Source of the DNA: an uncultured Eubacteriales bacterium
GTDB taxonomy: Bacteria; Bacillota; Clostridia; Oscillospirales; Oscillospiraceae
Length of the DNA stretch: 13,707 nt
Direction: 5' to 3'
Assembly (NCBI GenBank): GCA_902475855.1
Contig: CABSBF010000044.1
Location: 1-13,707, forward strand
A model generated the notes under the pieces. The model saw only the letters and a program-made list of their open reading frames with translations. It was not told the DNA's origin and ran no database searches. The position numbers were made by a program, and so were the translations under genes. Below are positions 1 to 7,021 of the stretch, piece after piece (position 1 is the stretch's first letter; the number at the start of each line of letters is the position of its first letter).

Positions 1-33
1 CCCGAAAACCCTTGAAAATAAAGGGTTTTCGGG
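1..33 (-). terminator. Hairpin downstream of guaA, probable terminator
   Basis: A perfect 13-bp inverted repeat lies here: positions 1-13 pair with 21-33 around a 7-base loop. It lies 10 bases beyond the guaA stop codon. On the minus strand the expected U-run would fall before position 1, outside the window, so only the stem can be seen. On the plus strand no T-run follows the stem, so nothing here shows that it works in that direction. Confidence 0.7.
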
Positions 34-43
34 TAAGCGGCGA

Positions 44-1576
44 CTACTCCCACTCCACGGTGGCGGGGGGCTTGGAAGTGATATCATAACAAACCCGGTT
101 GATATGTGTTACCTCATTGACAATTCGGGCGGAGACTTTTTCCAGCAGATCATAGGGAAGGCGCGACCACTGCGCTGTCATGAAGTCCTGCGACTGCACC
201 GCGCGCAGTGCCAGAGTGTAATCATATGTGCGTTCGTCGCCCATTACGCCTACGCTGCGCAGGTTAGTCAGAACGGCAAAATACTGGCTGGTTGTCCGAT
301 CAAGTCCGGCAAGATGCATTTCTTCACGGAAAATGGCATCGGCATCCCGCAGAATGGAAAGCTTTTCCTCGGTGATTTCTCCGATTACGCGAATGGCAAG
401 GCCGGGACCGGGGAAGGGCTGCCGCCACACAAGCGTTTCAGGAAGACCCAGTTCCAGGCCGAGCTGGCGCACCTCGTCTTTAAACAGACGGCGCAGCGGT
501 TCGATGATCTCCTTGAAATCCACACAGTCCGGAAGACCGCCGACATTGTGGTGGCTCTTGATGACGGTCGATTCTCCGCCCATACCGGATTCAACAACAT
601 CCGGGTAGATCGTGCCCTGCGCAAGGAAATCAACGGCGCCGATCTTTTTTGCCTCCGCTTCAAAGACACGGATGAATTCCTCACCGATGATCTTGCGCTT
701 GCGCTCCGGATCGGTCACGCCGGCCAGCTTGGAAAGGAAACGCTCACCAGCGTTAACGCGGTGTACATCCACATGGAACTGGTTTTTCATGACCTGTTCG
801 ACCTGATCGCCTTCATTCTTGCGGAGCAGACCGTGGTCAACGAAAATACAGGTAAGCTGGCTGCCCACTGCCCGCTGCAAAAGCGCTGCGGCAACAGAAC
901 TATCCACACCACCGGAGAGTGCAAGCAGAACACGGCCGTTTCCAATCTTTTGACGGCATTCTTCGATAACCGTATCCACATAGGAGGCCATGGTCCAAGA
1001 GATATGCAGCCCACAGATGCGATAAAGGAAGTTTTCTATGATTTTTTTGCCGAACACCGTATGCAGTACTTCCGGATGGAACTGCACGCCGTAGAGCTTC
1101 CGGGCAACGTTTTCGACCGCTGCATGGCGGCAGTTTTTAGAGCTTGCGCAGATGCGGAAGCCATCGGCCAGATGTCCGACCTCCACGCCATGGCTCATCC
1201 AGTAGATGGCGGTCTTGTCCACCCCTTCAAACAGCGGGCTGCCGTCAATGTGGGTCAGCTCGGTTTTTCCATACTCTCTGGCTTCGGCGCGGCGGCAGCT
1301 TCCGCCAAGCAGATGCATCATAAGCTGCATTCCATAGCAGATACCGAGCACCGGCACACCCAGACGGAAAATCTCCGGATCCAGCGTGGGTGCGCCCTCT
1401 GCAAAGACTGCGGCGGGGCCGCCGGTGAAAATGATGCCGTCAGGTGCAAAGGCGCGGATTTCGTCTAAAGAGATGCGATAGGGGCGAATTTCACAGTAAA
1501 CGCCGCACTCACGTACGCGGCGCGCAACGAGCAGATTGTACTGCCCGCCGAAGTCGAGCACCAGTACCTTTTCCAT
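44..1576 (-). CDS. guaA: GMP synthase (glutamine-hydrolysing)
   Basis: This enzyme converts XMP to GMP in the cytoplasm, using ATP and ammonia released from glutamine. The 510-residue length is normal for the bacterial single-chain enzyme. The class I glutamine amidotransferase domain (about 1-190) has the nucleophile Cys80 in GICYGMQ and His167/Glu169 in GVQFHPEV. The ATP-pyrophosphatase domain carries the P-loop SGGVDSS at 221-227. The C-terminal dimerisation domain ends in the family-typical PPATVEWE. The ATG overlaps the xpt stop codon by one base (TGATG), with a GGAGGG site 8 bases upstream inside xpt, so translation is probably coupled. The pair is logical because Xpt makes the XMP that GuaA uses. 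No damage is seen and identification is secure. Confidence 0.98.
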   Translation of the reverse strand: MEKVLVLDFGGQYNLLVARRVRECGVYCEIRPYRISLDEIRAFAPDGIIFTGGPAAVFAEGAPTLDPEIFRLGVPVLGICYGMQLMMHLLGGSCRRAEAREYGKTELTHIDGSPLFEGVDKTAIYWMSHGVEVGHLADGFRICASSKNCRHAAVENVARKLYGVQFHPEVLHTVFGKKIIENFLYRICGLHISWTMASYVDTVIEECRQKIGNGRVLLALSGGVDSSVAAALLQRAVGSQLTCIFVDHGLLRKNEGDQVEQVMKNQFHVDVHRVNAGERFLSKLAGVTDPERKRKIIGEEFIRVFEAEAKKIGAVDFLAQGTIYPDVVESGMGGESTVIKSHHNVGGLPDCVDFKEIIEPLRRLFKDEVRQLGLELGLPETLVWRQPFPGPGLAIRVIGEITEEKLSILRDADAIFREEMHLAGLDRTTSQYFAVLTNLRSVGVMGDERTYDYTLALRAVQSQDFMTAQWSRLPYDLLEKVSARIVNEVTHINRVCYDITSKPPATVEWE

Positions 1577-2157
1577 CAGTCATTCCCTCCGCGGAAGACG
1601 ATTTTCCCGTTCTCTGCACTGTCAATGACTGCCAGAGAATGCAGGGGGTATCCGGCTGCGCGCAGTGCGTCGCCGCCGCCCTGAAAACCCTTTTCCACGG
1701 CGACGCCGATGCCGACCAGCGTGGCTCCCGCGTGCTCGACAATCTCGCACAGGCCGCGCATGGCCTCGCCGCGAGCCATGAAATCGTCAATGATCAGGAC
1801 GCGGTCGGAAGAATGAATCCAATCCTTGGCGACCAAAAGCGTGACTTTCTTATTATAAGTGTAAGAAAAAATATCGCTCTGGTACAATCCACCCTCGATG
1901 TTGTCGCTCTTCGCCTTCTTCGCAAAAAGCAGCGGAACACCGAATTTTTGGGCGCAGATTGTAGCCAGCGCGATACCGCTTGCTTCTGCCGTCAAAACCA
2001 GCGTGACGTCATTGACCGGGAAAACCTTGGCGAACTCGTCCGCCAGCTCCTCCATAAAGGCGACATCGACCCGGTGGTTCAGAAAACCATCCACTTTGAC
2101 GATGTTTCCCGGCAGAATACGTCCCTCGCGGCAGATTCGCTCTTTCAGAGTGTTCAT
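1576..2157 (-). CDS. xpt: Xanthine phosphoribosyltransferase
   Basis: Xpt transfers phosphoribose from PRPP to xanthine, giving XMP for purine salvage in the cytoplasm. The protein follows the Bacillus Xpt pattern closely: an N-terminal stretch ending KVDGFLNHRVD, a TAEASGIA segment near residues 56-63, and the PRPP-binding loop VLIIDDFMARGEA at about 120-132. I place the start at the ATG at 2157-2155, giving 193 residues. The frame also opens nine bases earlier at a TTG, but AGGAGG directly abuts that TTG, whereas it lies 9 bases from the ATG. The gene is first in an xpt-guaA operon. Its promoter lies so close that the leader is only about 30 bases, leaving no room for the purine riboswitch often found before xpt. 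Confidence 0.96.
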   Translation of the reverse strand: MNTLKERICREGRILPGNIVKVDGFLNHRVDVAFMEELADEFAKVFPVNDVTLVLTAEASGIALATICAQKFGVPLLFAKKAKSDNIEGGLYQSDIFSYTYNKKVTLLVAKDWIHSSDRVLIIDDFMARGEAMRGLCEIVEHAGATLVGIGVAVEKGFQGGGDALRAAGYPLHSLAVIDSAENGKIVFRGGND

Positions 2158-2193
2158 TGGACTCAACCTCCTGTAAATAAAATAATTACTTTC

Positions 2194-2222
2194 ATTATAT
2201 TCGTTTCGATTTCAAAAGGCAA
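2194..2222 (-). promoter_or_regulatory. Promoter of xpt-guaA
   Basis: Read on the minus strand, TTGCCT (2222-2217) is followed by a 17-base spacer and a perfect TATAAT (2199-2194). Transcription would begin near 2187, leaving a leader of about 30 bases before the ATG. The spacer contains GAAATCGAAACGAA, with CGAA occurring twice seven bases apart. That could be a repressor site, but I do not recognise it as a known purine operator. Confidence 0.8.
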
Positions 2223-2364
2223 TTAGTAGTTTTCCCCATCTTTTGCGCGTCTCATGTCATGAAACTGACGGATTCTTGCAGAGAATTCTCTTTAAGTAAT
2301 ATGTGCAGCAATTGTTGCTTGCAAACGTGAAAAACAAAAACATAGCAATATAGTGTGTTTTCTA
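2223..2364. other. Intergenic region with a cluster of dyads between xpt and csoR
   Basis: No gene is visible in these 142 bases, which lie outside both divergent promoters. Three dyads are packed in. Positions 2249-2265 hold GTCTCATG-T-CATGAAAC, with one mismatch in 8-bp arms. Positions 2280-2291 hold the perfect 12-bp palindrome AGAGAATTCTCT. Positions 2304-2323 hold TGC-AGCAA-ttg-TTGCT-t-GCA. None has a T-run that would mark a terminator. They may be binding sites for regulators of xpt or csoR, or chance in AT-rich DNA. Confidence 0.5.
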
Positions 2365-2393
2365 TTGACAAATACTCCGAGGGAGTATATAAT
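2365..2393 (+). promoter_or_regulatory. Promoter of csoR-copA
   Basis: TTGACA (2365-2370), a 17-base spacer and TATAAT (2388-2393) match the sigma-A consensus in every position at ideal spacing. Such a strong promoter needs a repressor, and the spacer is almost entirely filled by a dyad of CsoR type. Transcription would start near 2400, about 20 bases before the csoR ATG. Confidence 0.92.
2372..2388. promoter_or_regulatory. Putative CsoR operator
   Basis: The sequence is ATACTCC-GAG-GGAGTAT, a perfect 7-bp inverted repeat around three bases, filling the spacer of the csoR promoter. CsoR operators are known as AT-flanked dyads with C-tract/G-tract arms near the promoter of the regulated operon, and this fits that form. 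A tetramer bound here would block RNA polymerase; Cu(I) would release it. That this protein binds this site is inference from position and form. Confidence 0.82.
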
Positions 2394-2420
2394 TTGGAAA
2401 TAGAAAAGGAGATGGTGACG

Positions 2421-2720
2421 ATGAAGGAAACCTGTCCGTACTGCCGCAAGACGGAACGTACTGCGGCGCAGAAAAGAGCCCTGATCAATCGACTGCGCCG
2501 CATCGAGGGGCAGATTCGCGGCATCGAGGCCATGCTGGAAAATGATGCCTATTGCAACGATATTTTGCAGCAGTCGGCGGCTGCCGGCTCAGCGATCAAC
2601 GCATTTAACCGCGAACTGCTGGGGAATCATATCCGTGGCTGCGTGGTTCGCGACCTGCACGATGGAAAGGATGAGGTGGTCGATGAGCTGATTGCCACCG
2701 TCCAGAAACTGATGAAATAG
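2421..2720 (+). CDS. csoR: Copper-sensing transcriptional repressor, CsoR family
   Basis: A 99-residue all-helical repressor of the CsoR (DUF156) family. It carries the family signature NRLRRIEGQIRGI at 23-35. The Cu(I) ligands are Cys45, His70 and Cys74, spaced 25 and 4 residues apart exactly as in characterised CsoR, and Tyr44 precedes the first Cys as in the Mycobacterium protein. The complete Cys-His-Cys set argues for copper rather than the nickel, formaldehyde or sulfide sensors of the same family. An additional CPYC pair lies at residues 5-8. The start at 2421 is set by AAAAGGAG at 2404-2411, nine bases upstream; the ATG at 2412 abuts that site, and the frame's further opening to 2355 runs through the promoter. 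copA follows after 10 bases. Confidence 0.95.
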   Translation: MKETCPYCRKTERTAAQKRALINRLRRIEGQIRGIEAMLENDAYCNDILQQSAAAGSAINAFNRELLGNHIRGCVVRDLHDGKDEVVDELIATVQKLMK

Positions 2721-2730
2721 GAGATTCAAA

Positions 2731-5229
2731 ATGGAACACTATAATGTAACGGGCATGAGCTGCGCGGCATGCAGTGCCCGTGTGGAAAAGGCAGTCTCTA
2801 AGGTGCCGGGAGTCACATCCTGCTCGGTGAGCCTGTTGACCAATTCCATGGGCGTGGAGGGAACGGCTTCGCCGGAGGCGATCATCCACGCGGTGCAGGA
2901 TGCGGGCTATGGCGCATCCCGCAAGGGAGAAAAGACACAGACACCGAGTGCCGCAGAGGATGCGCTGGCCGATCACGAAACGCCAAGGCTGAGAAAACGA
3001 TTGATCGTTTCTGCCGGCTTCCTGCTGGTGCTGATGTATTTCTCTATGGGGCACATGATGTGGGGCTGGCCGCTGCCGAAGTGGTTTGACGGAAACCACG
3101 TCGCCATGGGACTGGTGCAGCTTCTGCTCGCAGGCATCGTCATGGTGATCAACCAGAAGTTTTTCATCAGCGGATTCAAGAGCCTGTGGCGCCGCTCACC
3201 CAATATGGATACGCTCGTCGCGCTCGGCTCCATGGCGTCTTTTGCCTGGAGCGTGTATGCACTGTTCGCCATGACACGTGCGCAGGCAGACGGCGACATG
3301 GCGGGTGTGATAACCTATATGGACGAATTCTATTTTGAATCCGCCGCCATGATTTTGACGTTGATCACTGTTGGAAAGCTGCTGGAGGCGTACTCCAAGG
3401 GTAAGACGACCAACGCACTCAAGAGTCTGATGAAGCTTGCGCCCAAGACGGCGCGGCTTCTGCGAGATGGCAGGGAAGTCACGGTTCCCGTTGCGCAGGT
3501 GCGCAGAGGAGATGTGTTTGTCGTGCGTCCGGGGGAGAGTATTCCGGTGGACGGCGTTGTGCTGGAGGGAAGCAGCGCGGTCAACGAAGCTGCGCTGACC
3601 GGCGAAAGCATTCCCGCGGACAAGGAGCCGGGAGACGGCGTTTCTGCTGCGACGGTCAATCAGTCGGGCTTTCTGCGCTGCGAGGCAACGCGCGTGGGGG
3701 AGGACACCACGCTGTCACAGATTATCAAGATGGTCAGCGATGCGGCAGCGACCAAGGCGCCGATTGCAAAGGCTGCCGACCGTGTTTCCGGAGTGTTCGT
3801 TCCGACGGTTATTGCCATTTCTCTTGTGACCCTGATCGTGTGGCTGCTGATTGGAAAATCCTTCAGTTATGCGCTGGCGCGCGGGATCTCCGTGCTGGTC
3901 ATCTCGTGCCCCTGCGCACTGGGACTTGCCACACCGGTGGCGATCATGGTCGGAAACGGCCTCGGTGCGAAAAATGGAATTCTGTTCAAAACGGCGGTCT
4001 CTCTGGAAGAAACAGGAAAAACGCAGATTGCTGTGCTGGATAAAACCGGCACGATCACGAGCGGCGAGCCGCGGGTGACAGACATCGTTCCGGCCGGGGA
4101 AGTGACGCAAACGGAGCTTCTTTCTACGGCACTGGCGCTGGAGGCACGCAGTGAGCATCCGCTTGCCAAAGCAATCGTCGCCCGGTGCGGTGAATTGGGA
4201 ATGAAGGCGGCAGGGGTGACGGAGTTCAAGGCCCTGCCCGGCAATGGCCTGACCGCTGTGCAGGGTGGAGAAGTGCTGACGGGCGGCAGCCTGAAGTATC
4301 TCTCCGGCTGTCTGCCCGTTGCCGCTGGGCTGCAAACAAAGGCGAAAGCGCTGGCGGAACAGGGCAAGACGCCACTGTTGTTTGCCCGGAGCGGGCGGCT
4401 GCTCGGCATGATTGCCGTCGCTGATGCCATCAAGCCGGACAGCGCACAGGCGGTGCGCGAATTAAAGAACATGGGCATCCGCGTTGTGATGCTGACGGGT
4501 GATAACGAGCGCACGGCCAAGGCCATCGGCGCGCTGGCGGGTGTGGATGAGGTAATCGCGGGCGTTTTGCCGGATGGCAAGGAGGCGGTTATTCGCCGAC
4601 TGAAGCAGCAGGGCCGTGTTGCCATGGTGGGCGACGGCATCAACGACGCCCCGGCGCTGACACGCGCGGACATCGGCATTGCCATCGGCGCGGGTGCGGA
4701 TGTTGCAATTGACGCGGCGGACGTCGTGCTGATGAAAAACAGCCTCATGGATGTTCCGGCTGCGGTTCGGCTGAGTCGTGCAACACTGCGCAATATTCAT
4801 GAAAATCTTTTTTGGGCGTTTTTCTACAACGTGATCGGCATTCCGCTGGCGGCGGGGTGCTTTGTGGCGCTTGGTCTGACGCTCAATCCCATGTTCGGCG
4901 CGGCTGCCATGAGCCTGTCGAGCTTCTGCGTGGTATCCAACGCACTGCGTCTGAATTTCTGCAAGCTGCGCGATCCGCGGCATGACCATCGCCGCAGGGC
5001 AAGAATAAAGCCGCAGAACATCACACGCACGATTCATATCGAAGGTATGATGTGCGGCCACTGTGAGGCGGCAGTGCAGAAAGCGCTTGAAGCCCTGCCG
5101 GAGGTCAGCTCTGCCGAGGTCAGCCACGAAAACGGTACGGCGGTCGTGACACTGAACACGCCCATTTCGGACGAACACTTGAAAGAAACGGTCGAAGCGG
5201 AGGATTACACCGTCACGGAAATCGAATGA
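2731..5229 (+). CDS. copA: Cu(I)-exporting P1B-type ATPase with metal-binding domains at both ends
   Basis: This inner-membrane pump exports Cu(I) from the cytoplasm using ATP. In its 832 residues I see an N-terminal HMA domain with GMSCAAC (8-14), then transmembrane helices from about 90, and the actuator motif TGES (290-293). Further on are the transport-site CPC (393-395), DKTGT with phosphorylated Asp437, the nucleotide-binding SEHPL (474-478), TGDN (589-592) and GDGIND (634-639). Tyr699-Asn700 and Met727-x-x-x-Ser731 are the other conserved P1B-1 metal-site residues. After the last helix a basic linker (about 745-765) leads to a second HMA domain with GMMCGHC (772-778), resembling a CopZ chaperone fused to the pump. 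The ATG is preceded by TAGGAG overlapping the csoR stop codon, so the genes are probably coupled. No separate copZ is visible nearby. Confidence 0.97.
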   Translation: MEHYNVTGMSCAACSARVEKAVSKVPGVTSCSVSLLTNSMGVEGTASPEAIIHAVQDAGYGASRKGEKTQTPSAAEDALADHETPRLRKRLIVSAGFLLVLMYFSMGHMMWGWPLPKWFDGNHVAMGLVQLLLAGIVMVINQKFFISGFKSLWRRSPNMDTLVALGSMASFAWSVYALFAMTRAQADGDMAGVITYMDEFYFESAAMILTLITVGKLLEAYSKGKTTNALKSLMKLAPKTARLLRDGREVTVPVAQVRRGDVFVVRPGESIPVDGVVLEGSSAVNEAALTGESIPADKEPGDGVSAATVNQSGFLRCEATRVGEDTTLSQIIKMVSDAAATKAPIAKAADRVSGVFVPTVIAISLVTLIVWLLIGKSFSYALARGISVLVISCPCALGLATPVAIMVGNGLGAKNGILFKTAVSLEETGKTQIAVLDKTGTITSGEPRVTDIVPAGEVTQTELLSTALALEARSEHPLAKAIVARCGELGMKAAGVTEFKALPGNGLTAVQGGEVLTGGSLKYLSGCLPVAAGLQTKAKALAEQGKTPLLFARSGRLLGMIAVADAIKPDSAQAVRELKNMGIRVVMLTGDNERTAKAIGALAGVDEVIAGVLPDGKEAVIRRLKQQGRVAMVGDGINDAPALTRADIGIAIGAGADVAIDAADVVLMKNSLMDVPAAVRLSRATLRNIHENLFWAFFYNVIGIPLAAGCFVALGLTLNPMFGAAAMSLSSFCVVSNALRLNFCKLRDPRHDHRRRARIKPQNITRTIHIEGMMCGHCEAAVQKALEALPEVSSAEVSHENGTAVVTLNTPISDEHLKETVEAEDYTVTEIE

Positions 5230-5236
5230 TTTGCAA

Positions 5237-5280
5237 AAATGAACCGGCAACGGGAATGAAATCCCGGTGCCGGTTCATTT
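5237..5280. terminator. Bidirectional terminator between copA and rqcH
   Basis: Positions 5237-5255 pair with 5262-5280 in a 19-bp stem with one mismatch and a 6-base loop. The stem begins with A and ends with T runs (AAAAAT on the left, ATTTATTT on the right), so it can act in both directions. It ends copA transcription, and the rqcH stop codon overlaps its outer edge at 5279-5281. Confidence 0.88.
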
Positions 5281-7021
5281 ATTTAGCTTTCAGTGTGTCA
5301 GGAAGCGCGGGATCCGGTGTGACGATTACGGTCTGATAGTGCTCATACACAACCATGCCGGGCTTTGCGCCATTCGGCTTGCGCAGATTGCGAACCTGCG
5401 TGACATCCACAGGGACATTCTGGCCGTTTTTCGCCTGCGAGTAGAGCGCGGCCAGCATCGCCGCTTCTGTTACCGTCCGGTCGGGCGGGCGCACACCTGC
5501 GCAGGCGATGATAACGTGCGTGCCATGGAATTTCTGAATGTGCAGCCAGAGGTCATCCTTGCGGGCGGTCTTCATGGATAGCTGATCGTTCTGCCGATTG
5601 TTCCGCCCAACAAAAATACGGTAGCCGTCGGAGGAAGCGAATTCCATCGGCTTGGAGGCGGGCAGCTTCGGCTGCTTGCGGCGGTCGGCGGGACGGACAT
5701 AGCCCCCGGATTCCAACTCCTGCCGGATCTCGGCGAGATCGCTCTCATTCTCCGCGCGGGAGAGCTCATCCAGCACCGCTGCCAGATAGTCCGCCTCCAG
5801 TTCACCCTGCTGCAATTGTTCGGTGAGGATTTTTTCGGCAGTTTTTGCTTTGGCATATTCTTTATAAAACTTCGCTGCATTCTGCTGCGGAGAGAGCTCC
5901 GGCTTGAGCGCGATTTCAATGGTGGGTGCGTCTGCCTCATAGAAATTCTCTGCCCGAAGCAGCGTCTGTCCACGCGAAATGGCGTGCAGATTTGCCGTAA
6001 CGATGTCACCCATGCGCCGGAGCTGCTCACGATCCAGTGTCGCCTCGCGCTCCTGCCGCTGGTGCTCCAGCTTACGCAGGACGCGCTCGTGCAGAGTCGT
6101 GACGGCTTTTCGCAGCGTCTGCGATTTCTGCCGCATCCGCTCACTGCGGTCGGTCTGCGTGTAGAAACGGTCAAGCAGCTCAGCGAAGGAGGTGCAGCGC
6201 ATTTCCTCCAGAAAATCACCGTATTGCAGAATTTCACGGTAGGAAAACTCCTTCGGCACACCGTCCTTTTGCAGAAGGACCGGCGTAAAGCCGTCAGGCA
6301 GTGCAAATTCTCTTTGCAGAAATGCTGCAAGCGCATCGGTGTTCAGCCCTCCCAGCAGCGTGTCCGTTTCACCCGTGAAGCGGAAACTCAGCTCCCGCGC
6401 GATCAGCGGAGAAATGCCTGCGAAGGTATCCAGCAGCCACTTATCCAGACGGCGCCCGGGCTCGGCTGTTTTCAGGAGACAGAGAAGTTCTGCCTCCTCC
6501 GTTTTGGCGGGAATGTGCTTATCCTGCCGCGGTGGATCATGATAGAACAGCCCGGGCAGGACCTGCCGCAGTTCGGACATTTCAAAATCTACGCGCCGCA
6601 GGCAGTCGAGAATGCGTCCGTCCGCACCAGTCAGAATGAGATTGGAGTTACGTCCCATCAACTCAAGAATCAGACGCTTGCGACAGGGAACGCCCATCTC
6701 GTCATTACAGTCAAAAATTAGGGATACACTGCGCTCTGCTGGCGGCTGCGTGATCTCTGCCAGGCGGCCGCCGGTCAGGTGCTTGCGCAGCAGCATACAG
6801 AACATAGGCGGCTGCGCCGGATTTTCAAAGGCTGCCTGCGTCAGGTGAATGCGAGGCCGGTTGACATTCGCAGAGAGCAGCAGCTTGCCGCCGCCCTCGC
6901 GCCCGCGCAGGTGCAGCAGGACGGTGTCGCGTGCGGGCTGCTGGATTTTATCAACCCTGCTGCCAATAAGCGGCAGAAGCTCCTGCCGGACGGCAGTGAG
7001 AAAGATGGCGTCAAAGGGCAT
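5279..7021 (-). CDS. rqcH: Ribosome quality-control factor RqcH (NFACT family)
   Basis: RqcH binds obstructed 50S subunits carrying stalled peptidyl-tRNA and directs C-terminal alanine tailing, which marks the nascent chain for proteolysis. The 580-residue protein has the NFACT-N domain from its start (MPFDA), including MGRNSNLIL at 122-130. A charged helical middle region (about 270-430) fits the coiled coil. The NFACT-R domain (about 461-573) carries DDLWLHIQKFHGTHV at 489-503. The family was long annotated as fibronectin-binding protein A, but no secretion signal is present and a cytoplasmic role is expected. The Asp-Arg pair of Bacillus RqcH appears here as Glu96-Arg97. The start overlaps the mrnC end by 11 bases, with GGAGG upstream inside mrnC, so expression is likely coupled. 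Confidence 0.93.
   Translation of the reverse strand: MPFDAIFLTAVRQELLPLIGSRVDKIQQPARDTVLLHLRGREGGGKLLLSANVNRPRIHLTQAAFENPAQPPMFCMLLRKHLTGGRLAEITQPPAERSVSLIFDCNDEMGVPCRKRLILELMGRNSNLILTGADGRILDCLRRVDFEMSELRQVLPGLFYHDPPRQDKHIPAKTEEAELLCLLKTAEPGRRLDKWLLDTFAGISPLIARELSFRFTGETDTLLGGLNTDALAAFLQREFALPDGFTPVLLQKDGVPKEFSYREILQYGDFLEEMRCTSFAELLDRFYTQTDRSERMRQKSQTLRKAVTTLHERVLRKLEHQRQEREATLDREQLRRMGDIVTANLHAISRGQTLLRAENFYEADAPTIEIALKPELSPQQNAAKFYKEYAKAKTAEKILTEQLQQGELEADYLAAVLDELSRAENESDLAEIRQELESGGYVRPADRRKQPKLPASKPMEFASSDGYRIFVGRNNRQNDQLSMKTARKDDLWLHIQKFHGTHVIIACAGVRPPDRTVTEAAMLAALYSQAKNGQNVPVDVTQVRNLRKPNGAKPGMVVYEHYQTVIVTPDPALPDTLKAK

Noticed and set aside
104..1468. Long open frame on the plus strand opposite guaA (about 454 codons)
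   Set aside because: It is antisense to an unmistakable guaA, has no ribosome site, and its translation resembles no protein family. Long antisense frames are common opposite G+C-rich genes.
2158..2166. TTG start of xpt nine bases before the ATG
   Set aside because: AGGAGG directly abuts this TTG, leaving no spacing; the ATG at 2157 has a 9-base spacing and matches the family N-terminus.
2249..2265. parS site
   Set aside because: The dyad GTCTCATG-T-CATGAAAC shares a GAAAC arm with parS but has an additional central base and mismatches, so it is not a convincing parS.
2355..2420. Upstream extension of csoR
   Set aside because: The added codons overlap the -35, operator and -10. The ribosome site fits the ATG at 2421.
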